From a virus, in IMG/VR virus record IMGVR_UViG_3300022928_000128, positions 1-22,987 of that record: 22,987 nucleotides of DNA. One strand, given 5' to 3'. Below the pieces are notes generated by a model, which saw only the letters and a list, made by a program, of their open reading frames with translations, did no database searches and was not told the origin of the DNA. Below are positions 13,923-22,827 of this stretch, one piece after another. Made by a program: the position numbers and the translations under genes. Position 1 is the first letter of the stretch; every line of letters starts with the position of its first letter.

Positions 13923-14996
13923 TTACTGGTTAAAACGCTTCAGCGCTGAGAGGTACTGAGAAGTAGAACTAGAAGTCTCGACAGTATCATCTGCCTCGCC
14001 TTCAGTTTCTTCTACGATAGACTCATCAGCAGATACTTTCTTGCTGTTGAAGTATGACTCTTTGACGGTCTTAACTTTCTTAGAGAAAGATTCTTCGTCG
14101 TCAAAGTCCACGTCTTCTACAAGAGAGCGTAATTTATCAATCTGAGTAGCAGCAAGACCTTCAGCATGCTCACGAATAATCGCTTCGCGCTGATAACCCT
14201 CAATTGCCTCAGACATTTGAATAGCACTTTCAGTAGTCTTGTTCAGAGACTCTTCGAGTTCTGCTACTTGCTGCGCTAATTCGTCAACGAGGTCGACCTT
14301 GGACTCAGGTACGTCTACATAAGATTCAGTGAACAGAGTCTTAAGACCGTTCATGAAATCTTCTGCAATTTCAGTACGCAAACCTTGCCGTACAGCAAGT
14401 TTGTTTTCTTCCATCCAGTTCTCAACCACGTAGTTAAGGTAGGAATCAACTTTCTCGACCATGTCATCTCGAGTGCGGACAATTTCCTCATCGAGTTCGG
14501 TACGATACTGTTCTTCCAATCGATCAATTTCAGTAGAGAGTTTGCTCTTAAGAGCTGCTTCAAAGATTACAGCAGTCTTGTCCTTGAACTCTTCAGAAAG
14601 AGTTGCTTCAGACTCAATCAAAGCATTCAGATCTTCAGAGAAGTCAACCTTAACTTCAACCGCACGGGTTTCTGTTACGACGTCTTCGTCTTCCATCTCA
14701 ACTTCTTCGCCCATCATTTTGTTATACGCTGCTTGAAGTTCAACCTTCTTCATAGCATTCATCTTACCATACATAGCATTTACCATACCTGCCTTGGTGC
14801 GTGGCATTGGCTCTTGCTTAGTATTGTGAGATGCAGTGCCAGTTGAAGGCAGTGGTGCTTTACCAGTTGCGTCGCCCGCTTTCGCCACAGATTTCTCTGA
14901 GTCGTCTTCGGTGCCGACTGGCATTTTTTCTGCAGCAGCTTCCACGATTTCCTGCTCGTCATCGTGGAGCTCAACATTTTCCTGTTCTGGATTCAT
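13923..14996 (-). CDS. 22: Prohead core scaffold protein gp22
   Basis: 357 residues, strongly acidic and almost entirely predicted helix/coiled coil, with no hydrophobic core segments or enzymatic motif. The middle has the helical segments DRLEEQYRTELDEEIVRTR, VDSYLNYVVENWMEENKLAV and FMNGLKTLFTESYVDVPESK, typical of gp22 in T4-like marine phages. It forms the inner scaffold on which gp23 assembles and is degraded by gp21 during maturation. IVEA near residue 17 fits the gp21 cleavage rule. It lies between protease and capsid genes, as in T4. It is longer than T4 gp22, with an extended low-complexity N-terminus. Confidence 0.92.
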   Translation of the reverse strand: MNPEQENVELHDDEQEIVEAAAEKMPVGTEDDSEKSVAKAGDATGKAPLPSTGTASHNTKQEPMPRTKAGMVNAMYGKMNAMKKVELQAAYNKMMGEEVEMEDEDVVTETRAVEVKVDFSEDLNALIESEATLSEEFKDKTAVIFEAALKSKLSTEIDRLEEQYRTELDEEIVRTRDDMVEKVDSYLNYVVENWMEENKLAVRQGLRTEIAEDFMNGLKTLFTESYVDVPESKVDLVDELAQQVAELEESLNKTTESAIQMSEAIEGYQREAIIREHAEGLAATQIDKLRSLVEDVDFDDEESFSKKVKTVKESYFNSKKVSADESIVEETEGEADDTVETSSSTSQYLSALKRFNQ

Positions 14997-15008
14997 GCTT
15001 ATCTCCTA

Positions 15009-15668
15009 TTATATGCTTTTAGTCAGTGACGAGAGGAAATTTTTAAACTCGCGAACCTGCGTCTCGTAAAGTCGCTTGCTTGGAGCTCTCTTAATTTCAG
15101 TCTCTACTTTCTCAATTACTTGAGGTTCGATGATGCCGTTATTCCAAACCCACTCAACACCTTCCATAACTCCATTAACAAATGCATTTGGCGCTGACGG
15201 ATCCTGTACGATATCGACCGCATTCAACATGAAGTCTTCTTTAACGTACATTGCATCATTTCTCTGCTCAAGACTACCCATACCACGAGTCGAGACACCT
15301 AGTCTTACACCACCGTCGAGTAAACCTTGAACGATTTTACCCATAGGAGTTTCAAGTATAGATGCCTTTCCCACCACATTATTCCCCTCGAATCGAAGGT
15401 CGGTAATGAGGTGTGAAACTTTGTCTAAGTTAACAGTTGGTCCTTCAGGGTGATTTAATTCACCGACCGCACGTTGCTTAGATACTTGTTCGTCAACGTA
15501 TTTACCAACAGCACCTTCCATGATTGCTTTTGGATAAACACGTCCGTTACGATTCTTCTTATCTGCTTGCGCAAAGACACCTTCGATGATGTACTTTTTA
15601 GTACCATCTTCCCTTTTTTCTACGATGCATTGAACATCGCTTTCGGTGTATTCGGCAATTAGTTTCAT
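15009..15668 (-). CDS. 21: Prohead core protease gp21
   Basis: 219 residues, matching T4 gp21. The segments GVFAQADKKNRNGRVYPKAIM, GELNHPEGPTVNLDKVSH and GVRLGVSTRGMGSL carry the conserved His (H73) and Ser (S126) of the herpesvirus-assemblin-like serine protease fold. gp21 cleaves scaffold, core and capsid proteins after (L/I)-x-E. A TATAAATA late promoter lies 24 bases upstream, and the ribosome-binding site (GGAAACG) is modest. Confidence 0.96.
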   Translation of the reverse strand: MKLIAEYTESDVQCIVEKREDGTKKYIIEGVFAQADKKNRNGRVYPKAIMEGAVGKYVDEQVSKQRAVGELNHPEGPTVNLDKVSHLITDLRFEGNNVVGKASILETPMGKIVQGLLDGGVRLGVSTRGMGSLEQRNDAMYVKEDFMLNAVDIVQDPSAPNAFVNGVMEGVEWVWNNGIIEPQVIEKVETEIKRAPSKRLYETQVREFKNFLSSLTKSI

Positions 15669-15691
15669 AATCGTTTCCGTGTTTTATAGTT

Positions 15692-15699
15692 TATTTATA
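15692..15699 (-). promoter_or_regulatory. T4-type late promoter (TATAAATA) for gene 21
   Basis: An exact TATAAATA on the minus strand in the 47-base gap upstream of gene 21. The predicted leader is about 17 bases. It would drive 21-22-23 up to the terminator at 12492-12516. Confidence 0.82.
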
Positions 15700-15715
15700 A
15701 TAATTTTGATCTTGA

Positions 15716-16639
15716 CTATGACAATTCTTTCATTGCTACTTCAATGCCCTTCTTGGCATCGTTCAAATTCTTGTAGGTATCAAGTTCGTCGCCGTCAATA
15801 TAAGCAACAAACCCCTTGTTTGTTTTCTTGACTTCGCCGTGCATACCCTTAATTTTTTTAGAGAACACTACGGATTTTGCTTCCCTTATATCTTGGAATG
15901 ATTTCGCACAGTCCTGACCATTTTCCGTGACTGGATTTTCATCAGCAAGAAGAGGATCCTGTTCTTCATTCATCTGAGCACCTGTAGCAAACTTTTTGAG
16001 TTCCCTATCCAGTTTAGATATATCAGACTTGCTTTTGGCAGAAAAGGCAACACCCTTATCAGTTTCGCCTTCGAAATCAATCTTCTTAGACTTTTCGTAT
16101 TTCTTTAGCAAATCGAGAGCACCTTTCATTCTCTTATCGCCGTCAAGGTGATCCAGTCTAACGTGAAACTCAACTGCTTCATCAATTTCTTCCCCCACAG
16201 ATTCAGCAACATCACCCTTACCATATGAGTATAGCGTCTTAAGATAATCGTTTGCTTTGGTGAGTTTGTTCTGAAACCACTCCTCCATATCGCCTTCTTT
16301 CTTGACACGAGACTCAATTCCGTCGAGGAAGTGACGCATAGCAGCAATCTGTTTTACTGCCATATTTGTTTCTTCTGCCCCGCCAGTATCAGCAGGATCT
16401 ACTGCTTCCATTATCTTACGACCATCAGTCTTAAGAACACGCGCCACATCTCCGACCTTGTTAACCTTGTTAACTCGATCAGCATATTTCTTTGCCGCTT
16501 GCTCTTTTTCGGAGTAGTATTTAATTTCTTCTCCGCCTTTCTTAAATTTGACAACCACGACGTATCCTGGTTTGTCAGTAAAGTCGCGTGGATCCATCGA
16601 CTCCTTTAAATGATGACGCATTTCGTCAAAGATCTTCAT
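15716..16639 (-). CDS. Prohead core/internal head protein in the gene 68 position
   Basis: 307 residues, charged and mostly helical. I do not recognise the family by sequence. It sits between gp67-like and gp21 genes, exactly where T4 has gene 68 (prohead core protein), but is about twice as long as T4 gp68. Three sites fit the gp21 protease rule: IMEA (76-79), IDEA (152-155) and IREA (251-254). They would cut it into similar-sized pieces. The C-terminal 55 residues (HGEVKKTNKGFVAYIDGDEL and on) form a compact alpha/beta unit that is common at the ends of T4-like phage proteins. It starts 14 bases inside the gp67-like gene. A core protein cut during maturation is the best reading. Confidence 0.6.
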   Translation of the reverse strand: MKIFDEMRHHLKESMDPRDFTDKPGYVVVVKFKKGGEEIKYYSEKEQAAKKYADRVNKVNKVGDVARVLKTDGRKIMEAVDPADTGGAEETNMAVKQIAAMRHFLDGIESRVKKEGDMEEWFQNKLTKANDYLKTLYSYGKGDVAESVGEEIDEAVEFHVRLDHLDGDKRMKGALDLLKKYEKSKKIDFEGETDKGVAFSAKSKSDISKLDRELKKFATGAQMNEEQDPLLADENPVTENGQDCAKSFQDIREAKSVVFSKKIKGMHGEVKKTNKGFVAYIDGDELDTYKNLNDAKKGIEVAMKELS

Positions 16640-16877
16640 CCTCGTGCTCCGTAGTTTCTGGTTCTTCTTCGACTTCCTCGACCTCTAGGGCATCTTCCAC
16701 TTCTTGGTCGAATTCGTTTTCTTCTTTGCTACCGAAAACACTAGAGGCAACACTAACTTTTTCTTGCTCTAATGCCTGATCTAATTTTTGTGCAATCAAA
16801 CCATTAAACGTATCGTTCGCGTCGTTGTATTCTTTGGAATTAATCGCGTCAATCATCTTTAAAATATCTTCACTCAT
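16626..16877 (-). CDS. 67: Prohead core protein gp67-like
   Basis: 83 residues from the ATG at 16877, chosen because AGGAG lies 9 bases upstream. A longer reading from 16949 would lie inside gene 20. The N-terminal 45 residues (SEDILKMIDAINSKEYNDAN, GLIAQKLDQALEQEKVSVAS) form a short helical domain, and the last 35 are mostly Asp/Glu. Both length and pattern match T4 gp67, an abundant prohead core protein cleaved by gp21. The start overlaps the end of gene 20 by 8 bases. Confidence 0.85.
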   Translation of the reverse strand: MSEDILKMIDAINSKEYNDANDTFNGLIAQKLDQALEQEKVSVASSVFGSKEENEFDQEVEDALEVEEVEEEPETTEHEDEDL

Positions 16878-18402
16878 TATCTTCTTCTCCTGCAGGTTCT
16901 GCTTCAATATCCATGTTATCGCCGTCTTCCGGCGGGTCTTCTTTCTCAACGTCTTTCTGCAATTCTTTTATGTCATCGTCAGAAAGTTGTAGAACATTAC
17001 GCATGACCCACTCTTGTGTAAAGTAAGTGCCAACATATTGAGAAATTTGATCAAGGGTAGCAATTCTTTCACGTAGTATTTCACTATCCTTCAATTCAGT
17101 AAAGTGATTATCACGCATATAGTCAACGAAGATATCGCTTTTCATTTCTTCCCAGTCTTGTTCGGTAATAATATTCTTAAGCAGTAATTGCTTTTTCAGA
17201 ATACCTAAGAACAACTTACCGAAACGAGCGCGAAGGCGATCGACAAACTTCTGAAACTTCACTTCGTCCCGAGATATCTCGCTGGTTCGCCCGAGCGAGA
17301 ACTGCGCTTCTTGTTCTAGACGGTTTACTGGTACGTTCAACGCACGGTACACGCGCTTCTGGAAATAGATTATATCATCGATCTGACCAAGGTTTTCGCC
17401 ACCAGGAAGCGTAGATATCTCTGTACCTTTACCACCTTCCCTACGTGGTAACCAAAAGTCCTCAAGCATAGACATATGCTTTCGATCGTCTTTCAGTTCG
17501 CCCGTGTTGGCGTCATATACAAGTTTATTTCTGTATCGCGCCATAATGTCTTTTAGATATTGTTCTGCTTTACCGCGTGGCAAGTTACCCACGTCGATAT
17601 AAAAGATTCTTCGCTCAGGTGCACGTGAGAGACGGTAGATAACCAAACTGTCTTCCATCATGCGCAACTGATTAATTGGTTTAATTGCCTTATGAAGATA
17701 AGAAACCACTCGACGCTTATTCTCGTCTAGCAAACCGGACGTAACATAACTGACGCTGTCAGTAGAAAGTTTGATTACATTGGTTTTGTTGCCTGGTTTT
17801 TCTTCATAGATATAAAACTCTTTGACCTCATCAACAACTTTCACACCACTCTTCTGGTCAGTCTTATGCTTTACTTCCTTGACCTTTCTTATCTTAGACG
17901 AGTCAATATAACGTATTTCTTGAATGCCTGCCTTTTCGTTGCCGGCATCGACAACCAAGTGGTGATATATTCTTCCGTCAATGTACCAAGAACGAAAGAT
18001 GTCATGCCCATAGTCATTAAAGTTGAGCATGGAATAAATGTTATCGAACTCTTCCTGAATTTTTTTCTTGACTGACTCCGATGTTTCGACTTCGTCAAGT
18101 GAGAGTTGTACAGATGCTTTGTTATCGCCAGTGACAATTGATTCGTTGACGATTTCTTCGATCGCCATGTCAACTTCTGGATGCTGTGCAACGCCACGAT
18201 ACTTGCGTATAAGTTGCAAGTTATCCTTAGCATTCGCACCGCCATCCATATCAACATAGTAACCATAATGATGCCCCGACGCAGTAACGTATCCCGCGCC
18301 ATCTTCGTCAGTAGGAGGAACGACAGAAACAAGTTTTTCTGCTTGCTTCTCTTTCTTCCTTTTGATTTCGAAACCAAATATGTTGAAAGTTGAATCGGCC
18401 AT
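16870..18402 (-). CDS. 20: Portal vertex protein gp20
   Basis: 510 residues, close to T4 gp20 (524). The segments QLRMMEDSLVIYRLSRAPERR, FYIDVGNLPRGKAEQYLKDI, WLPRREGGKGTEISTLPGG and LNVPVNRLEQE are the most conserved parts of T4-type portals. Twelve copies form the ring through which DNA enters and leaves the head, and it binds the terminase and neck. The C-terminus is acidic. The ATG is preceded by AGGAAT, and the gene follows the gene 19 terminator. Confidence 0.97.
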   Translation of the reverse strand: MADSTFNIFGFEIKRKKEKQAEKLVSVVPPTDEDGAGYVTASGHHYGYYVDMDGGANAKDNLQLIRKYRGVAQHPEVDMAIEEIVNESIVTGDNKASVQLSLDEVETSESVKKKIQEEFDNIYSMLNFNDYGHDIFRSWYIDGRIYHHLVVDAGNEKAGIQEIRYIDSSKIRKVKEVKHKTDQKSGVKVVDEVKEFYIYEEKPGNKTNVIKLSTDSVSYVTSGLLDENKRRVVSYLHKAIKPINQLRMMEDSLVIYRLSRAPERRIFYIDVGNLPRGKAEQYLKDIMARYRNKLVYDANTGELKDDRKHMSMLEDFWLPRREGGKGTEISTLPGGENLGQIDDIIYFQKRVYRALNVPVNRLEQEAQFSLGRTSEISRDEVKFQKFVDRLRARFGKLFLGILKKQLLLKNIITEQDWEEMKSDIFVDYMRDNHFTELKDSEILRERIATLDQISQYVGTYFTQEWVMRNVLQLSDDDIKELQKDVEKEDPPEDGDNMDIEAEPAGEEDNE

Positions 18403-18418
18403 TGATTATTCCTAATAT

Positions 18419-18448
18419 AAAAATGACAGGGAGGAGATACCTCCCTGT
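18419..18448 (-). terminator. Terminator between genes 19 and 20
   Basis: On the minus strand ACAGGGAGG pairs perfectly with CCTCCCTGT (9 bp) around a TATCT loop, then CA and five T. The strong stem with a short T-run suggests termination or an attenuating structure after the highly expressed tail tube gene. Confidence 0.75.
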
Positions 18449-18472
18449 ACACTATTTAGTACCACGCTAAAA

Positions 18473-19000
18473 CTAGGATGTAGTATCCGAAGTCCAGTAC
18501 TGATACGCGATCGTAACTTCAAACTCTTCGATCGCACCTGCCTGATCGTAAGTAAGTTCGATTGGTGAAACGGTTATCGGAAACGCCCCACGAAGCTGAT
18601 ACGTCTTTAATACGTCACCGTTCTTGTCTAATTGACGAACCTGCATATCTGATTGATATGCAGTAGGTGAAGTAAGACCGCTATTTTCTTCATGAGCATT
18701 GATACCGTTCATCCAAGTCTCGAATGAATTGCGAACCGAGAAGTTCGTATCGTTGTAAACAGTGATAGACCAGTCTTCGAAAGTCCTATCTCCTGCTACC
18801 TTGACCTCACGACCACGGAACAATACGGGGATTGTTGCGATCGTTGATCCTGGCATGTTTGTCGCGCGACACATAAAGTTCGTCAGTTCGGTGTCACCGC
18901 CAGCGTATGCTGGAAATACTATGTTGACATCGAAGAGGTTGGCGCGAGCGCCACCTCCTGACAGTTTACCTTTAAAGTCATCTACTCTTAAAATTGGCAT
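18473..19000 (-). CDS. 19: Tail tube protein gp19
   Basis: 175 residues, against 163 in T4. The N-terminus DDFKGKLSGGGARANLFDV and the segments CRATNMPGSTIATIPV, FRGREVKVAGDRTFEDWSIT and FETWMNGIN are typical of T4-like tail tube subunits. Stacked hexamers form the inner tube within the sheath, through which DNA is ejected. It lies just after the sheath gene (12-base gap with a GGAGA site) and before a strong hairpin terminator. Confidence 0.95.
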   Translation of the reverse strand: MPILRVDDFKGKLSGGGARANLFDVNIVFPAYAGGDTELTNFMCRATNMPGSTIATIPVLFRGREVKVAGDRTFEDWSITVYNDTNFSVRNSFETWMNGINAHEENSGLTSPTAYQSDMQVRQLDKNGDVLKTYQLRGAFPITVSPIELTYDQAGAIEEFEVTIAYQYWTSDTTS

Positions 19001-19012
19001 TGTTATCTCCTA

Positions 19013-20797
19013 TTATACAGTCCCAACAACTTCTTCAAACTGAATGCCGCTTCTTACTGCTACAAAGTTAAGAGTAATGAAGTTAATAGAGCGAGCAGGT
19101 TTAACGAAGATAGAAGCAATAAGTTCATTTCTATCGACAACTGCTGGCGTGTTATTACTCTCATCACATTGTATATAGTAGTTAGTAATACCGCGACGTG
19201 CTTGGATTTCCCGTAGGACAGGTTCTACGATACCAACAAACTCCGAGCGCGTGAATTCATCGTTGAACTCAAACAAGAAGTTCCGCGCTGCCAGAGAAAT
19301 AGACTTCTCGATAGCAAGGAACAAACGGCGAACATTGATACGATCAAACGCTGATGGGCGCGACTCTTTAGTCTTGTCGCCGAACAGAATAGTGCCCTGT
19401 CCTGGCAACTGTACGATTGGATTGACACCAACCTTGTACAGACTGTCACGCTGTGTCTTACTGGCAGTATAAGCGAGTCCTGTTACACCCAGAATGTTAC
19501 CGCGCTTTTGACCTGCTGGTGAATACCATGGGCCAAAGTTTGCGTCAGTAGCAGCACAACAACCTGCTGTTGCTGAAGCACCTGGGATGAACACGAACTG
19601 ATCGTTATACTTGTCGTAGACCTTCAAGTAGTTGTTGTCGACAACCAAGTAATTTGATGCAGTAAATTGAGCAACAGTTGCCAATGTTTCGTTAACTGGA
19701 TCAGACTGACGCACTACAGCGTTGCGGTCAGGTGATGCGGTTACGATACAGTCCTTACGAGTACCTGACGCGATAGAAACAAGGTCGTTGACTATCGTGA
19801 CTTGATCGGAACTAGATGCCATTCCTGGCGCGATAAGAATCTGAACATCAACAGCATCCTGATCTTCAAACTCATCATATCCCAAGGCAAATTCAGAAGT
19901 TCCTAATGCTGCACCATCAGAACCTCCGGAAAGCGTTTCGGTTGCAGAACTGTTGCTGCGCGTATAACCTGCATCAAAGTTAATGCTGACGCCTGCGCTA
20001 TCTGCTTCCGTGTTCCAGTTGGTGCCATAGCTCCAAGATGAATCAAAACCTGCAAACTTAACATACTGAGAAGCACGATCAATTACGTCAGCGAAATAAT
20101 TTACGCTTCCGTCAGTGGTCTTTGCACCTTTCGCTACAGAAAGGAATGGATACGTTTCGAGAACAGCGCCAGCGGTTCCGCTGAAAGCACCGTTGCGGTC
20201 AATAACGGCAACGTGAATCTCATCGTTGGTCAACGCAGCAGCTTGGTTTGTCGCCCAAGTACTGGTGCCAACGTCAGCACCAAACTCGTCAGAATAATCC
20301 CAAGTTGAGAATGCTGCGCCGCCACTATCAGCAGCCCAGATAGAAACTGATAAAGAGTTTCCTAATGCGCCAGGATATTTTGCTACCCAAGCGCCAGTTT
20401 TCTTTGCCAACAGCGTGCTCTTTTGAGTATCATAATCGTCGTCGTTCTTGATTAAAACTCTGGTTCGTACATCACCGGAATCTAGAAAACCGAACGTGTC
20501 AACACCAGATACCGCATTTAATGCGCTATCACCAACGTTACGGCATACGATTAGATTACCGGAGTACTTTAAAAAATTTGCAGCAGAAAAATAATCAACT
20601 GCTGTTGTTAATGATGGAGTACCAAATGTTTCAGCCAACTCGCCCTCGTTAGCGATGGTGGTTGGTTCTAAAACAGGACCCCATTTATATGCTCCAACAA
20701 TACCAGCAATAGAAGTTGCGACATTAGGTGATACACCAGTAAGGTCGATTTCTTTTACAGTTACTGCAGGAGATAAAGATGAAGTAAATAGTCCCAT
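19013..20797 (-). CDS. 18: Tail sheath protein gp18
   Basis: 594 residues, against 659 in T4. The N-terminus with SSLSPAVTVKEIDLTG and the C-terminal part with FEFNDEFTRSEFVGIVEPVL, RRGITNYYIQCDESNNTP and RSINFITLNFVAVRSGIQFEE are the conserved sheath domains that hold subunits together during contraction. The variable middle (about 100-330), rich in small residues, is the exposed domain. A late promoter is 63 bases upstream, and AAGGATAT precedes the ATG. Confidence 0.97.
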   Translation of the reverse strand: MGLFTSSLSPAVTVKEIDLTGVSPNVATSIAGIVGAYKWGPVLEPTTIANEGELAETFGTPSLTTAVDYFSAANFLKYSGNLIVCRNVGDSALNAVSGVDTFGFLDSGDVRTRVLIKNDDDYDTQKSTLLAKKTGAWVAKYPGALGNSLSVSIWAADSGGAAFSTWDYSDEFGADVGTSTWATNQAAALTNDEIHVAVIDRNGAFSGTAGAVLETYPFLSVAKGAKTTDGSVNYFADVIDRASQYVKFAGFDSSWSYGTNWNTEADSAGVSINFDAGYTRSNSSATETLSGGSDGAALGTSEFALGYDEFEDQDAVDVQILIAPGMASSSDQVTIVNDLVSIASGTRKDCIVTASPDRNAVVRQSDPVNETLATVAQFTASNYLVVDNNYLKVYDKYNDQFVFIPGASATAGCCAATDANFGPWYSPAGQKRGNILGVTGLAYTASKTQRDSLYKVGVNPIVQLPGQGTILFGDKTKESRPSAFDRINVRRLFLAIEKSISLAARNFLFEFNDEFTRSEFVGIVEPVLREIQARRGITNYYIQCDESNNTPAVVDRNELIASIFVKPARSINFITLNFVAVRSGIQFEEVVGTV

Positions 20798-20859
20798 TTT
20801 TATATCCTTCTCGTTGTCTAATTATAAGAAAACATAATACGGTTGAGAATCGCTGCTAT

Positions 20860-20867
20860 TATTTATA
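20860..20867 (-). promoter_or_regulatory. T4-type late promoter (TATAAATA) for gene 18
   Basis: An exact TATAAATA on the minus strand just after the gene 17 stop, giving a leader of roughly 55 bases before gene 18. It is the left half of a 14-bp perfect palindrome, TTATTTATAAATAA (20859-20872), so a second copy faces the other way on the plus strand (20864-20871). Confidence 0.82.
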
Positions 20868-20879
20868 AATAATTTGTTC

Positions 20880-22493
20880 TCACCAATCATTGACAGCCAT
20901 GCCGCCCATAGCATCGCTTCTTATTTCCCACGGATCATCGGCATCTTCGGGCGGTATATCGCTCAGTCCATTGTCGATGAAACCGAATGGAAGCACGTCG
21001 TCTTCTATTTCTTTCATCTTTTGCTTGAACATCAAATCCTTGATATTAATATCCGTTCGATCTTCAAAATAACTTGTGGTCACAAAGTAACCAAGCAGCA
21101 CAAGGTTCATAACCAAGTCATCATGGTTACCGTCAGATGCTTCGTATGATGTTCCTCTTGCGACAAACGTGGATATTTCTAATATCGTTTGGTCGTCAAC
21201 CACGTCCAACTTGTTTGTTTCGAGTAGATCTTTAAACCCTGAGCATCCGATGCGCTTGGTTTTTCTGTTCATCTCTACGCCGATACTGTTTGCTTTTATG
21301 GCAGAAGACGTGTGCACTTCTTCATATTCTAAGTCATAATATAAACCGTTACATACAACGCTGCCCTGATCATTTGCTTCTATGACCACATATGCTTCAT
21401 TATAAAGTTTCGCATACTTATATATCACGTTTGGAAATAGTATCGGCGAGATTAAATTGTTGCGGTAAACGGCAACCTGTTTAAACGGTCTGACGCTGAT
21501 GTCTATTATGTTGAAGGTTGAGTAGTCTTGGCCCCTACCTTTAGATACATCGACTAGCATTACATAATCATGGTTGGGGATAGGTTCTTCATATATTTTT
21601 ACACTGTGATCATCCAGTACTCTAATCGGCGGTTTCGCTCTCAAACTCATGAGCGTCTCCGCGTTAATCAAAGTATCGCCCGTGCCGAAGAACGTGTTAC
21701 CCATTTCCTGATCAAACTGTCGATTCGATGTATTCGCAATGGTTTCTTCTTTCCATTGATCATCGCGTCCTGGCACGTCCCACCAGTCAATTCTAAACGG
21801 TTTGTAGGAGTTTATTCCCTGTAAAGCGCCTTCCCATATCTTATGAAAGGTGTTTCCGATACCGTTTGCCGTTGAAGTAATTATTACCTTGGTTGTTGTA
21901 CCGGCAGTAATAACAGGATAGGTGGATGTATAGAAAGTAGCGTCTCGCTCAACGAAAGCAAACTCGTCAAGGTATAATAAGTTGACCGACTTACCACGAA
22001 TAGAACTGTTACTCGTTGAAGCAGCAAGTATCTCGGTATTATTCGAGAACTCGATGTTGCCTTTATTCAGTGCCTTACATCCTGGTTGTAAAAAGAATGG
22101 AATGTTTTCCAAGGCAAGAGTAATACGTGATAGAATCTCAAGAGCGGTTGCCCTTTTGTTAGCAAGTATCGCTACGGTTTTTTCCGAGTGAAATAAAGCA
22201 TACCACAACAGATAAGCAACCACGCCGATAGTCTTGCCAGACTGACGGGCAGCGAGCACGATATTAAAACGATGGTTATTGAAATGATTGAACATTTCTT
22301 CTTGATAAGGGTATAGGTTAAATGGTACCAATCCTTTATCGAGAGAAATAATTTTTACATATTTTTTAGTGAAGTACGATGGGTCTTGCATGCACTTGGC
22401 ATATTCTAGAACCTGTTCTTGAGTCCACTGTTGAGAAACGCCATCACGTTTAACATTAGCGTTCCCTAGATAACTATCCTTCAGTTCTATCAT
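20880..22493 (-). CDS. 17: Terminase large subunit gp17
   Basis: 537 residues, against 610 in T4. ATPase domain: Walker A AARQSGKT (81-88), Walker B LLYLDE (D176, E177), coupling motif TSTANG (206-211). The RNase H-like nuclease domain carries acidic residues at D315 (MLVDVSKG), E372 (VVIEANDQG) and D458/D459 (GNHDDLVM). It packs DNA into the head through the portal and cuts the concatemer. The ATG lies 20 bases inside the end of the small terminase gene. Confidence 0.98.
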   Translation of the reverse strand: MIELKDSYLGNANVKRDGVSQQWTQEQVLEYAKCMQDPSYFTKKYVKIISLDKGLVPFNLYPYQEEMFNHFNNHRFNIVLAARQSGKTIGVVAYLLWYALFHSEKTVAILANKRATALEILSRITLALENIPFFLQPGCKALNKGNIEFSNNTEILAASTSNSSIRGKSVNLLYLDEFAFVERDATFYTSTYPVITAGTTTKVIITSTANGIGNTFHKIWEGALQGINSYKPFRIDWWDVPGRDDQWKEETIANTSNRQFDQEMGNTFFGTGDTLINAETLMSLRAKPPIRVLDDHSVKIYEEPIPNHDYVMLVDVSKGRGQDYSTFNIIDISVRPFKQVAVYRNNLISPILFPNVIYKYAKLYNEAYVVIEANDQGSVVCNGLYYDLEYEEVHTSSAIKANSIGVEMNRKTKRIGCSGFKDLLETNKLDVVDDQTILEISTFVARGTSYEASDGNHDDLVMNLVLLGYFVTTSYFEDRTDINIKDLMFKQKMKEIEDDVLPFGFIDNGLSDIPPEDADDPWEIRSDAMGGMAVNDW

Positions 22494-22827
22494 GTTCAGG
22501 CGTTACATCTTTTATGTTACTATCCTGCAGCATTCGCTGTAAGTCAGTAGTGCTACCGATAAAAACATTGTTCGTCGTTTGCGACGCGGGGAGTTGCTTT
22601 TGATCTTCGCGATTGATTTCCTTGTGCTTTTTATTTAAGTCCATCAATTTATCGGATACGTCTGCGGTATCTTTGATCAGTTTAGCAAGGACCTCGTACG
22701 CACGCGGGTGTTCGCTCGTGCGCGCGACCTCTATCATTTCTTCTATACCTTCTCGACCCTTTTCAATTAAATCGTAAAGAGTTTCTTTGGTATAATTGTA
22801 GTCGTTCTTATATTTGTCATCGCTCAT
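22474..22827 (-). CDS. 16: Terminase small subunit gp16
   Basis: 117 residues, shorter than T4 gp16 (164). It has a central helical domain (GREGIEEMIEVARTSEHPRAYEV, AKLIKDTADVSDKLMDLNKK) and a C-terminal QTTNNVFIGSTTDLQRML, as in gp16 of marine T4-like phages. It forms an oligomeric ring that recognises DNA and regulates gp17. The ATG overlaps the preceding stop by 4 bases, and the end overlaps gene 17 by 20. Confidence 0.9.
   Translation of the reverse strand: MSDDKYKNDYNYTKETLYDLIEKGREGIEEMIEVARTSEHPRAYEVLAKLIKDTADVSDKLMDLNKKHKEINREDQKQLPASQTTNNVFIGSTTDLQRMLQDSNIKDVTPEHDRTEG

Noticed and set aside
16878-16949. N-terminal extension of the gp67-like protein
   Set aside because: It overlaps gene 20 in another frame, lacks a ribosome-binding site, and the ATG at 16877 has AGGAG at good spacing and matches the T4 gp67 length.
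17889-18452. Long minus-strand frame overlapping gene 20
   Set aside because: It is an out-of-frame shadow of the portal gene; its start lies at the gene 19 terminator and it has no family features.
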